Part shown: one piece after another, positions 28,203-36,586 of the stretch
How the letters are laid out: every line of letters starts with the position of its first letter
Numbering within the stretch: position 1 is the stretch's first letter
NCBI RefSeq assembly: GCF_902493135.1
Contig: NZ_CABUOD010000012.1
Location: 48,213 to 112,212, forward strand
Direction: 5' to 3'
Source of the DNA: an uncultured Parabacteroides sp.
GTDB taxonomy: Bacteria; Bacteroidota; Bacteroidia; Bacteroidales; Tannerellaceae
DNA: 64,000 nt
Position numbers and translations under genes: made by a program
Notes under the pieces: model-generated
What the model was told of the DNA's origin: nothing
The model's database searches: none
Seen by the model: only the letters and a program-made list of their open reading frames with translations

Positions 28203-29147
28203 ATGAAAAAGGAAGAGTCAGATCTGAAAATCATGGAAGAGATGGAAAGAAAAGAGTTGCAGGACAGGTATATCCGTTTTGATTGGGCCATCAAGCGTCT
28301 GTTGCGCCAGAAGGCCAACTTCGACGTGCTCGACGGTTTCCTGACCGTCATGCTGAACGAAGAGATCAAGATCGTCGAGATCCTCGAAAGCGAGGGCAAC
28401 CAGGAACGCGCCGACGACAAGTTCAACCGCGTCGACATCAAGGCGCTCAACAGCAAAGGCGAGATCATCATCGTCGAGATCCAGAACACCCGCGAGATAA
28501 ACTACCTCGAACGCATCCTCTACGGCGTGGCCAAAGCCATCACCGAACACATCTCTTTGGGTGAAGACTACGACAAGATCAAGAAAGTCTACTCCATCAG
28601 CGTCCTCTATTTCGACATCGGTATCGGGACGGATTATATCTATCACGGCCAGAACCATTTCGTCGGCGTGCATACGGGCGACCAGTTGCGGGTCAACGAG
28701 CGCGAACGCAATGTCCTCGTCTCGCGCCTCCCCGCCGAAATCTTCCCCGAATATATCCTGATCCGCGTGAACGAGTTCGACAAAGTGGCCCTCACGCCAT
28801 TGGACGAATGGATGGAATACCTGAAAGACGGCACGATCCGTCCGGATACGACCGTTCCCGGCCTGAAGGAAGCCCGCGAGAAATTGAAATTCTATTCCAT
28901 GTCGCCCGCCGAACGCCTCGTCTACATCCGCCACCTCGAAGACATCAACATCCAGAACAACGCGATCTACACCTCCCGACTGGAAGGAATCGCAGAAGGG
29001 AAAGCCGAAGGGCTCGCTGAAGGTGAGGCAAAAGGAAAAGCCGAAGGTATGCGCCAAGTCGCTTCCAAAATGAAAGAGACGGGCGTGGATATAGCTACCA
29101 TCGCAAAGTGCACCGGCTTAAGCGAAGAAACGATCCGGTCTTTATAA
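28203..29147 (+). CDS. Rpn-family PD-(D/E)XK nuclease/putative transposase-like protein
   Basis: A 314-residue Rpn (PDDEXK transposase-like) protein. It starts the domain with RFDWAIKRLLRQKANFDVLDGFL. The nuclease motif is D in RVDIKALNSKGE and E-x-Q in IIIVEIQNT (about residues 78-97). A run of EGKAEGLAEGEAKGKAEG at the C-terminus precedes a short HTH-like helix (IATIAKCTGLSEETI). E. coli Rpn proteins are nucleases that raise recombination. Bacteroidetes carry many copies. The gene is G+C-rich relative to its upstream region. Confidence 0.85.
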   Translation: MKKEESDLKIMEEMERKELQDRYIRFDWAIKRLLRQKANFDVLDGFLTVMLNEEIKIVEILESEGNQERADDKFNRVDIKALNSKGEIIIVEIQNTREINYLERILYGVAKAITEHISLGEDYDKIKKVYSISVLYFDIGIGTDYIYHGQNHFVGVHTGDQLRVNERERNVLVSRLPAEIFPEYILIRVNEFDKVALTPLDEWMEYLKDGTIRPDTTVPGLKEAREKLKFYSMSPAERLVYIRHLEDINIQNNAIYTSRLEGIAEGKAEGLAEGEAKGKAEGMRQVASKMKETGVDIATIAKCTGLSEETIRSL

Positions 29148-29229
29148 GGGAGGCTTATTACTGTAATGAAAAGGTTCGTTTATAAGAATGGAACCCATCC
29201 GATCCCCTCTATATGACAAAATTGAAAAC

Positions 29230-29281
29230 AGGGTTCACAGCAGCATACTGACCTATAGGGCTTTCAAACGCCGTGAACCCT
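29230..29281 (-). terminator. Hairpin downstream of the ECF operon
   Basis: AGGGTTCAC (29230-29238) pairs with GTGAACCCT (29273-29281). On the minus strand the stem is followed by a T-rich sequence, so it likely ends the operon that finishes at 29380. Confidence 0.6.
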
Positions 29282-29379
29282 AATTGCATAAAATAACCAA
29301 GTGGCATTTAGAGGATAATCCAAGATGATTTGAACCGAAAATGATTAATCCTCATTCCAAAGAACGACGCCAAGCAAGA

Positions 29380-30291
29380 TTAAATATGCAACTGCAATCC
29401 CAACGAAACAGGATGGACTTTCGGGCCTTTGTCCTTTTCAAACAGGCCGAAAGGAGAATATTTGGCATAGAAACCGATGCAACCGACACCCGCCTGGAAA
29501 AAGAAATCCATCGTTACCGGACGAAGGTTCATGCCCCGATCCATCTTCTTCTTTTGTTTGTCGCCATCCGCATCATGATAGACAATTTTGGAAGAAGAAA
29601 TAGTTTTGACCACGCCAACGACACCCCCGGAAACAAAGAAACGCGGAGACTTGCGGCGATGTTTCGGCGACTGCCATTCCAGCAGGACCGGAATCGTCAG
29701 GCTGGTGATGTTCAACTTGCTGGCATTATAGACGATACCTTCGGGAGCGGGAACCAACTGCGTCACGCCGTCCACTTCCTGAAAATGGGCATTCATATCC
29801 AGACGGTAACGGCTCCAACGCATACCGGCTCCCGTCACAACCGCCCATCTATGACGGGAAAAGGGGAAACTGAACTCCATAAAATTCAAATTATATTCTA
29901 ACGAATTCCCGCTACGAAGCGAAACACCGTCCACATCGTTGATCCCGTCACTACCGGAAAAGTTGGCGAAGCCCATGCCGAAACCCGCCCAGTGCGGATC
30001 GAAATCCTTGTCCCAGGAAGGGATCGGGATATTGATCGACTTGATATGCTTGCGCCGTTCGTAACTCTGTCCGTCCCGATAATGCCCTTCGAAGACCATT
30101 TCGCTGTCTATCGAATCGCCTTCTTCGGTCAGCTCGAACACCTTCACTTTCATCCGTTCGCCGTTGTCCTTCACTACGATACGTTTGTTTTCCAACCGGA
30201 TGACCGTATCAGTCGGCATCGGTTCAACATCTGCAGCCAGCAATCCGATGGCAGGAAAGCATGCGGCTATGATCAGTAGAAATCTTTTCAT
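29380..30291 (-). CDS. Secreted outer-membrane beta-barrel-like protein
   Basis: A 303-residue protein with a signal peptide (MKRFLLIIAACFPAIGLLAA). A beta-rich segment begins after residue 100 (DPHWAGFGMGFANFSG...), and the C-terminus LGLQLHI looks like the end of an outer-membrane barrel. The first part (residues 20-90) is charged and periplasm-like. It is the last gene of an ECF sigma/anti-sigma operon. Specific function unknown. Confidence 0.65.
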   Translation of the reverse strand: MKRFLLIIAACFPAIGLLAADVEPMPTDTVIRLENKRIVVKDNGERMKVKVFELTEEGDSIDSEMVFEGHYRDGQSYERRKHIKSINIPIPSWDKDFDPHWAGFGMGFANFSGSDGINDVDGVSLRSGNSLEYNLNFMEFSFPFSRHRWAVVTGAGMRWSRYRLDMNAHFQEVDGVTQLVPAPEGIVYNASKLNITSLTIPVLLEWQSPKHRRKSPRFFVSGGVVGVVKTISSSKIVYHDADGDKQKKKMDRGMNLRPVTMDFFFQAGVGCIGFYAKYSPFGLFEKDKGPKVHPVSLGLQLHI

Positions 30292-30311
30292 ATCTTTTCT
30301 TGTTTATCAGT

Positions 30312-30776
30312 TTATAAATCTTTTTTGGTAAATAAAAGGGTGATCAGGTCGTCGCTGTCCAGTTCGCCTTCGATATAGACCAGCGTAATCGTCCCTTTGG
30401 AGTTGACTTTGAACAGGACAAAGCGGTTCACGTCGGGTTCCTTGCCCGGAAGCTGGTAATAAGCGGAAACCACTCCCCCGTCGTCCGTCACCTCCTTGAT
30501 CTTGCGTGCTCCCCGTTGGTCGGCTTCGAGACATTGGCGGGTAAAGCGAAGAGCGTCCGGATCGTTCTTGATCGTAATGCTCTTGTAACGCGTCATGCCG
30601 TATGTTTCCAGCATTTCGTTGGAAAGTTCCACCATCGTGACATTCTTCTTTTTCCCGTAGCGGGCAAAGACATCCTGTATCTTCAGGTCTTTCTGCGCTT
30701 CGGCAGCTTCCACACCGGTCGGCACCAACATCAAGGCCGCCAACATTATTAATAATGTATATCCCAACTGTTTCAT
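30312..30776 (-). CDS. DUF4252/DUF6108-like secreted protein
   Basis: A 154-residue protein with a signal peptide ending near VEAAEA. The motif VFARYGKKKNVTMVELSNEML and the closing pattern TLVYIEGELDSDDLITLL are typical of small secreted Bacteroidetes proteins (DUF4252 or DUF6108) that sit beside ECF sigma factors. Function unknown; probably periplasmic. It lies 20 bases before the barrel gene and 12 bases after the anti-sigma gene. Confidence 0.6.
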   Translation of the reverse strand: MKQLGYTLLIMLAALMLVPTGVEAAEAQKDLKIQDVFARYGKKKNVTMVELSNEMLETYGMTRYKSITIKNDPDALRFTRQCLEADQRGARKIKEVTDDGGVVSAYYQLPGKEPDVNRFVLFKVNSKGTITLVYIEGELDSDDLITLLFTKKDL

Positions 30777-30788
30777 CTTGATATTCTT

Positions 30789-31334
30789 TTATTCGTCCTC
30801 ACTAAAAAGACTACCTAATTCTTTTAATTGATTGTCTATTATTCGGCGGTCCGCCTCATCCTTATCCATCTCCGGGAAGTAGTCATCGGCAGGAGTGGCC
30901 ACCTCCTGCAACGCTTCGATCGCCAGTGAACGAACCTTATGGATGTCGGTATAGCAACGGCCGTTTATCACGACATAGTTATCGGAGCAGAAACAGGGAT
31001 CGGCAGGATACAGCAGACGGGTAAGGCTCAACAGAGCCAGCACGCAGGCAGCCACGCCGGAAAAGATGTAAAGGACTGCACGCTTCCGGTTCGCAGGGCG
31101 GAGCGGAACGGATACCGGTTCGGGTTTCGAATCCGGTTCGCCAACTTGCGCTTCCGCATAACGTTCTATTTCTTCGTCAAAATAGGCGAACAGAGGAGCA
31201 TAGGCGGCCAGATGCTCCGGCACCTCTCCCGAAGCGAAAAAGGCACGGATCAGCTTTTCTTCCGCGGCAGAAGTCTCGCCTTCGAAATACCGTTCCAGCA
31301 ACTCCTCCATCATATGTAGATTCCTCTTTCCCAT
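30789..31334 (-). CDS. Putative anti-sigma factor (single-pass membrane protein)
   Basis: A 181-residue protein. The N-terminal cytoplasmic part (MEELLERYFEGETSAAEEKL) has the leucine-rich helical look of Bacteroidetes anti-sigma factors. One membrane helix lies at about 86-109, followed by a periplasmic tail with a CFC motif. It lies directly downstream of an ECF sigma gene. The start may be the internal ATG pair at 31310-31313, which has an AGGA-rich stretch upstream. Confidence 0.7.
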   Translation of the reverse strand: MGKRNLHMMEELLERYFEGETSAAEEKLIRAFFASGEVPEHLAAYAPLFAYFDEEIERYAEAQVGEPDSKPEPVSVPLRPANRKRAVLYIFSGVAACVLALLSLTRLLYPADPCFCSDNYVVINGRCYTDIHKVRSLAIEALQEVATPADDYFPEMDKDEADRRIIDNQLKELGSLFSEDE

Positions 31335-31351
31335 AAATCATAAATTATAAA

Positions 31352-31846
31352 TCATAACTCCTTCATTAACTGTTCCCGTATCTTTTTCCGGGCTCTCGAA
31401 AGATTCACCCGGACCGCTTCGACCTGAGTGCCTGTTATCTCGGCTATCTCCGCCAACTCATATCCTTCGACGTCTTTCATCCGGATAATGGTTTGCTGAA
31501 GCGAAGGCAGCTTGCTTATCAAGCAACGGATACGGGCAACCGTATCGTGCTGTTCCAGCTCTTCCGCCGGGTTCCTGGTTCCCGAATCGAGCGAAAGCAA
31601 GGCGACATCCGTCCCTTCCGGCCGGTGCTGTTTCAGTTTGTCCAGCACCAGGTTCTTTACCACCTGTACAGCCAGCGCCTCGACACTGTCATAGCTGTCC
31701 AGCTTCCCGCGGATCTGCCACAATTTCAGAAAAGTCTCCTGCACGATATCCTCTGCATCCGACCTGTCCTCCATCATCCGCCACGAAATATTGATCAACT
31801 TCTCCCGCAGCGGCAGCACGGTTATTTTAAACGTTTCGAGTTCCAT
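31352..31846 (-). CDS. ECF RNA polymerase sigma factor
   Basis: A 164-residue sigma-70 family protein. Region 2 has DAEDIVQETFLKLW, and region 4 has LPSLQQTIIRMKDVEGYELAEIAEITG followed by VRVNLSRARKKIRE. The start is set at MELETFKITV (31846); the upstream in-frame part is hydrophobic and intrudes on the next gene's end. It heads a four-gene operon with anti-sigma, secreted and outer-membrane products, suggesting an envelope-sensing circuit that controls its own operon. Confidence 0.9.
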   Translation of the reverse strand: MELETFKITVLPLREKLINISWRMMEDRSDAEDIVQETFLKLWQIRGKLDSYDSVEALAVQVVKNLVLDKLKQHRPEGTDVALLSLDSGTRNPAEELEQHDTVARIRCLISKLPSLQQTIIRMKDVEGYELAEIAEITGTQVEAVRVNLSRARKKIREQLMKEL

Positions 31847-31941
31847 TCCTGCTATTATGACGACAAAGAAACGAAAACATAACATGGAAAACCCGGAAAA
31901 AACAAAAAAGGCCGGAAAAAACTTCCGACCCTTCCTGTTTC

Positions 31942-33834
31942 TCAGAATGTGCACCCGGCCTTTATTGCCTTTCGCTGCATCTGTTCCAAAGATTTCGCGT
32001 ATGTGTCATTCAAGCGATCCGAACTATGGATGACCCGATAATCGCTTGCACTCGCCCCGTCCGCCATATCCGGTGCAATCGAATGGGCTTTGTTCATACC
32101 TTCCGCCCTTCCTTTTCGTCCGGCATTCGCCTTTGTCCCGTTTGCCAGGCGGGAAGAGAGCCGTTTGATTTCGGAACGATAGAAAGCGCAGTTGTTTCCG
32201 CCTCCCCCGGAACTTCCGCCACTGCCATAATCGGCTCCGCCATAGCCTCCACCGTCATTTGCATGGGCAGCCAACGACATATTGCTCGTTGCCGACACAT
32301 ACCCGGCGACATCGCCTTCAACGAGGCTGCCCACAGCCTGCCCGACCGAACCGATATCACCACCTCCATTCGCAACAGCATCCACAGCCAATGCAGTTCC
32401 GGCAGCTACTCCGATAATGTTTGCGGCAGTCATGAATCCTTGTTCCACCCGGTTCCACCGTCGTTCACGCCTGTCTTTCTTGGCTTGTTTCAGGTTGGCT
32501 TCTATCTCTTTGTTATCAGGGTCCAGTTTATTGGCGATCTTCAAGCGGTTCATTCCTTCTTTAAAGCTTTCACCTTCGATATCCATAATACCCAGGTTGT
32601 TATGTACCATTGCATAAGTCGGATCAATACATAATATTTTCTTATATTGCACGCGTGCCTCCGCATGCAAACCGGCTTCATCGTAGACAACAGCCTTGGC
32701 AAACGCCCGGTCCAAGAGATCATCCATCACAAGTCCGTCCGCCCCAATCTGTCCATGCTCGAAATTGATCCAGCCCACAGAAGTTCCGGCCACAAAGGGT
32801 TCGATCCGGTCGTAACTCGGCGGGACGACCAATGCCCCGATCCGACTATACAGTCCGACCGATTCATTTTCATAGACCGCAAACATTTCCCCTTCGGCCA
32901 TATATTCGATCATTTCAAATGCACAAGGTATCACCAACCGTCCATAATGGTCAACCACTCCCCATTTATCATCCTGGGCGACCAAAGCAAAACCATCGCC
33001 TACACGTGCGATCTCTTCATAGCGCATAGGTACGGTCCAAAGCGAATCTGCCGGGACAGGCGTACGATAAAGGCTATCCATAATCAAGGCATCGATAGTC
33101 TTCCCTGCTTCCTCTATCTTAGCCAGGGACTCGTCATACAACCCATTGTCACGGTCGGACTTCACCTTTTTAGCGGCTTCCTTATAGAGCTTATTCGATG
33201 TCGGCAACTTGGTCATCATCTCTTTCAACTTATATTTACAGGGAACGACAATTTCGCCTTTCAGATCGATCGCTCCGATCTTCCCATCCATCTTAACGGC
33301 CGCCAGATCATTTTCCTCAAAATTCTCCGCCCACTCGAATTTCGGGGGGATCACAAACTTGCCTGACTTGTCGATAAATCCGAACATCCCGTCTTTCTTC
33401 ACCGCAGCCAATCCCCGGCTGAACCCCTCCAGCCTGTCGATCGATTCAAACTGCGGTTCGATAATGAAACGGTTATAACGGTCTACAAAACCGACTCTCC
33501 CGTTCAGCTGCACGCCTGCCAAGTTTTCCTCAAACTGTTTGGCGACCTTTTCATACTGGGCGGGAATCGCCCATTCCGTCTCATAGCCTACATGCAAGAT
33601 GTCATCCAACTGATTTCCAAACGAAATCCCTGTCCCCAAAATTCCGTTATTGGAAAGTGTAGCGGCTTTCTTCCACCAACCGCTTTTCTCCCCCTTGTTC
33701 TCATATCCCCATCTCTTGGCTTCATTAGATTTTGCCGCCAAACCGGAGCCGTCGGCTTGGGCAAAACCCAAGACCGGAATTGCCCAAGCTAAAATGATAG
33801 CCCATTTAACCCTATTTGTCCAGTACCTTTTCAT
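31942..33834 (-). CDS. WG-repeat and TPR-containing secreted protein
   Basis: About 630 residues. After a signal peptide (KWAIILAWAIPVLGFAQ) come several WG beta repeats (FGFIDKSGKFVIPPKF, IGAIDLKGEIVVPCKY, WGVVDHYGRLVIPCAF, VGLYSRIGALVVPPSY), then a TPR-like segment (about 400-470), then a glycine-rich stretch (YGGADYGSGGSSGGGG). WG repeats mediate binding in periplasmic or surface proteins. The start is set at ATG 33834, which begins the signal peptide; the longer frame to 33921 is unlikely. Confidence 0.8.
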   Translation of the reverse strand: MKRYWTNRVKWAIILAWAIPVLGFAQADGSGLAAKSNEAKRWGYENKGEKSGWWKKAATLSNNGILGTGISFGNQLDDILHVGYETEWAIPAQYEKVAKQFEENLAGVQLNGRVGFVDRYNRFIIEPQFESIDRLEGFSRGLAAVKKDGMFGFIDKSGKFVIPPKFEWAENFEENDLAAVKMDGKIGAIDLKGEIVVPCKYKLKEMMTKLPTSNKLYKEAAKKVKSDRDNGLYDESLAKIEEAGKTIDALIMDSLYRTPVPADSLWTVPMRYEEIARVGDGFALVAQDDKWGVVDHYGRLVIPCAFEMIEYMAEGEMFAVYENESVGLYSRIGALVVPPSYDRIEPFVAGTSVGWINFEHGQIGADGLVMDDLLDRAFAKAVVYDEAGLHAEARVQYKKILCIDPTYAMVHNNLGIMDIEGESFKEGMNRLKIANKLDPDNKEIEANLKQAKKDRRERRWNRVEQGFMTAANIIGVAAGTALAVDAVANGGGDIGSVGQAVGSLVEGDVAGYVSATSNMSLAAHANDGGGYGGADYGSGGSSGGGGNNCAFYRSEIKRLSSRLANGTKANAGRKGRAEGMNKAHSIAPDMADGASASDYRVIHSSDRLNDTYAKSLEQMQRKAIKAGCTF

Positions 33835-34221
33835 ATGCATTATATTTATTATTTGTACACCACCGTACCCTACTCTGCTTGCAATCTCTTTTCCACAAAC
33901 AAACCTAAATATAGTTTTCAAATATATAAAAACACATTCTTTCAGGCAAGCAGTTTTTTTTCAAAAATCAGACAAGTTGCAGATTTTGCCGTTATGCGGA
34001 AGAAAACGGCCAATAAGTGGAAACAAAAAAGCGCCTCGGCTTCTCTTGTCGAAGAGTTCATTATAAAAAATTTTTACCCGCCGGATAATACTTTCACAAC
34101 TATACGCCGGGATGCTTTTTCATGCATGCGGACAACCTTGACGGCAAAAGAATTGTTTCTTTCGAGGCGGAGTTCGATCGGGAACCCACCACGAATAGTA
34201 ACAATAAAAAAACAACAAGTC
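33835..34221. other. AT-rich intergenic region between divergent genes
   Basis: This 387-base stretch has no gene. It should carry both promoters. On the minus strand TAGGTTTG at 33900-33907 fits the -7 consensus for the WG-repeat gene. No exact plus-strand -7 element is seen before the lipoprotein. Confidence 0.5.
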
Positions 34222-34707
34222 ATGAAAACTAAATTATCCGTCTTGCTCTTGTGCCTATGCAGCCTCACCCTGTTCGCCGCATGCAGCAACAGCCCGCAAA
34301 AACAAAAGGCAGCTGCCGAGAATGTCGCAGCCCCTATCCTGAACTTCCTGAAACAAAAGTATCCGGCCGCAACGATCCTGAAATCCGAAAAGGAGACTAA
34401 CGGGACGGAAGTGGATATACAAGAAAAGAATCTGCACAAAGAAGTATGGTTCGACACGAAGGACCAATGGGTCTCCACGCACTGGGAAATCAGCGCCCGC
34501 GACGTGCCTGTCGCCGTCATGGACGCGTTGCAAAGCTCCGCCTACAACCAATATAAAGTAGAAGATATCACGGCGATCGAACGGCCGGACGGCCTGTTCT
34601 ACGATTTCGAACTGAAACAGGACAACAACGAGATACACGTCGTACTCAATTCCAACGCGCAGATCGTAACACAAAGGACGACCCGCGCACCGGGATATGA
34701 CTGGTAA
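34222..34707 (+). CDS. PepSY-like lipoprotein
   Basis: A 161-residue lipoprotein. The signal peptide has a lipobox LFAAC (Cys near residue 21). Two PepSY-like beta units follow (LKQKYPAATILKSEKETNG and KEVWFDTKDQW; then MDALQSSAYNQYKVEDITAIERPDGLFYDFELK in part), the DUF2874/BLIP-like pattern common in Bacteroides. Such proteins are thought to bind partners in the periplasm. The start is ATG 34222; an upstream open extension lacks any signal. Confidence 0.75.
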   Translation: MKTKLSVLLLCLCSLTLFAACSNSPQKQKAAAENVAAPILNFLKQKYPAATILKSEKETNGTEVDIQEKNLHKEVWFDTKDQWVSTHWEISARDVPVAVMDALQSSAYNQYKVEDITAIERPDGLFYDFELKQDNNEIHVVLNSNAQIVTQRTTRAPGYDW

Positions 34708-34728
34708 AGAATACGGCAAACGGATCAG

Positions 34729-36297
34729 TCAACAGAAAACCGCTTTCCATTCGCCGATGTTGCGTTCTTCTTTGTCGAAGGAGGCGCCGACTTTGACCGG
34801 TTGCCTGCCGTCGACGGCGTAAGGGATCAGGTAGCCTTTGTCGTCGATCTGGCGGAGGGCCTCGTCTACCGAGCCGTTCAGCTTGAACTCGAACACGTAG
34901 ATATAATCCGTTGTCTTTACCACGGCATCGGCACGCCCGCGGGCGCTCCGCACTTCGGCATCGACATATTGTCCCAGCAGCTTGAAGACAATATAGAAGA
35001 CCACCTGATAATGACGTTCCGTCTTGTCGTTCAACTCGTAAGGCATACCGGCGAAGAAGGCGCGAAGGCGTTCCATAAAACCGTCGACATCCCCCTTACG
35101 CAACTCATCCCAGAACTTCCCTATATAAAACGGGGCATTCACTTCCGACATCGACGTGTAATAAGGAGTAATGAAATTCAACCATCCGTATTCCACTTCC
35201 GCATTCGGATAGCCGAGCACATAGAAGTCCTTCAGGGGGTCGTACTCCTTTATCGTCAGGTAGCCGCTCTGGTAAATGACCGGCACCGGGTTATGGAAAT
35301 CCATCCGGTAATCGGTCAGGGCGGCGGCAGGCACTTCTATGCCGTCCAGTTCACGAAGGTCGTAGTCCGTCTTTTTCAGCATATCGACCAACATGGTAGG
35401 CGTGCCGGTAGCGAACCAATAGCTGCTGAAACGACGCTGGATCAATGCATTCAGCACGCTGAACGGATTAAAGACCCCTTCCGTCTGGAACTCCGAGAAA
35501 TGATAACCGTCGTAACGTTTCGCCAGTTCGTTCACCGCCTGTTCGTAAGTCAGCCTGTTCATGGCGGCAAGCGCAGCCAGTTCGGGTTGGAAATCACGTT
35601 CGATCTCGTCCTTCGTCATGCCGCAGACGGTCGCATAGTCGGGATTCATGCTGATATCCATCAGCTGGTTCAAGTTGCTGAAGACACCCAACTGCGAGAA
35701 CTTCGTCACACCGGTGATAAACACAAAACGAAGATAGCGGTCGGCATCTTTCAGCACCGTGTAGAAGCCGGTCAGCATTTCGCGGTAAAGATCGTGCAAA
35801 CCGTCGTTGAACAAGGAGCGAAGCAGCGGTTTGTCGTATTCGTCGATCAGGACCACCACCTTCTCACCGGTTTTCTCGCAGGCCTGCCGGATGATCTGCA
35901 TGAAACGGCCTTCGTATCCCAATTCACGGTCAGTCCCGCCATATTGCTTTTCCCATTGGATAAAGTGAGATTCCAATATCTGCTCCAGACTCTCCTTTGT
36001 TTCGTAAAACTTGGCATTCAGACTCAGATGAAGCACCGGATACACTTTCCAATCCTTTTCCAACTGCTCGATGGCCAACCCCTTGAAGACCTCTTTCCGG
36101 CCCAGGAAATAGGCTTCGAGCGTCGAAAGCAGCAGGCTTTTGCCGAAACGGCGCGGGCGGCTCAGGAATATAGGATTGCCGGAAACAGCCATTCGATAGA
36201 CCAAAGCCGTTTTATCAACATACAAAAAATTCTCTTCACGCAATTTCGTAAAGTCCTGTATCCCCACCGGGAGTTTTCTGATCGGTCTCGTTTCCAT
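34729..36297 (-). CDS. AAA-ATPase-like / PD-(D/E)XK nuclease domain protein
   Basis: A 522-residue protein of the multi-copy Bacteroidetes family PF09820 + PF08011. It starts KLPVGIQDFTKLREENFLYVDKT in pattern, has Walker A in RPRRFGKSLLLSTL (about 46-59), Walker B VVVLIDEYDKPLL and a sensor-like ITGVTKFSQ. The C-terminus has GRADAVVKTTDYIYVFEFKLNG, which holds the D...ExK of the nuclease fold. Function not established; possibly mobile or defensive. On the minus strand TATCTTTG at 36323-36330 is a -7 element 26 bases upstream. Confidence 0.88.
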   Translation of the reverse strand: METRPIRKLPVGIQDFTKLREENFLYVDKTALVYRMAVSGNPIFLSRPRRFGKSLLLSTLEAYFLGRKEVFKGLAIEQLEKDWKVYPVLHLSLNAKFYETKESLEQILESHFIQWEKQYGGTDRELGYEGRFMQIIRQACEKTGEKVVVLIDEYDKPLLRSLFNDGLHDLYREMLTGFYTVLKDADRYLRFVFITGVTKFSQLGVFSNLNQLMDISMNPDYATVCGMTKDEIERDFQPELAALAAMNRLTYEQAVNELAKRYDGYHFSEFQTEGVFNPFSVLNALIQRRFSSYWFATGTPTMLVDMLKKTDYDLRELDGIEVPAAALTDYRMDFHNPVPVIYQSGYLTIKEYDPLKDFYVLGYPNAEVEYGWLNFITPYYTSMSEVNAPFYIGKFWDELRKGDVDGFMERLRAFFAGMPYELNDKTERHYQVVFYIVFKLLGQYVDAEVRSARGRADAVVKTTDYIYVFEFKLNGSVDEALRQIDDKGYLIPYAVDGRQPVKVGASFDKEERNIGEWKAVFC

Positions 36298-36322
36298 ATA
36301 TCCGTTGTTTTAAGTATGCACA

Positions 36323-36330
36323 CAAAGATA
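36323..36330 (-). promoter_or_regulatory. -7 element of the AAA-ATPase/nuclease gene
   Basis: Minus-strand TATCTTTG, 26 bases before the ATG at 36297. Confidence 0.55.
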
Positions 36331-36450
36331 AGGATAATGCGGCAATATGCCCTAAAAACCGTTTCGAATTTACGGGACGGGGCTATCCGAAAACTCGGTC
36401 ATAGCTTACGTTGTGTTATGATTTCAGGAAGGTGTGTCAAAATATAAAAT

Positions 36451-36555
36451 AGAACACAGATGACACAGATTCAACAGATAACCGCAGATTTTTATTTTAT
36501 TGATTTGCAATAATCAATCTGCGTGAATCCGTCTCATCTGTGTTATCTGTGTTCT
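36451..36555. repeat. Large inverted repeat of ACACAGAT type
   Basis: AGAACACAGATGACACAGAT (36451-36470) and its continuation face ATCTGTGTTATCTGTGTTCT (36536-36555), with further pairing of CGCAGATT and AATCTGCG inward. This resembles a dispersed Bacteroidales intergenic palindrome. It sits downstream of the GLUG gene and may act as its terminator. Confidence 0.75.
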
Positions 36556-36586
36556 AATATACAGATTAATGACACCCCCCTGAAAC

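Noticed and set aside
33835..34221. N-terminal extension of the PepSY-like lipoprotein
   Set aside because: The extension lacks protein-like sequence; the signal peptide with lipobox begins at ATG 34222.
34801..36447. 548-codon plus-strand open frame
   Set aside because: Antisense shadow of the AAA-ATPase/nuclease gene, which has Walker motifs and a promoter in the correct place.
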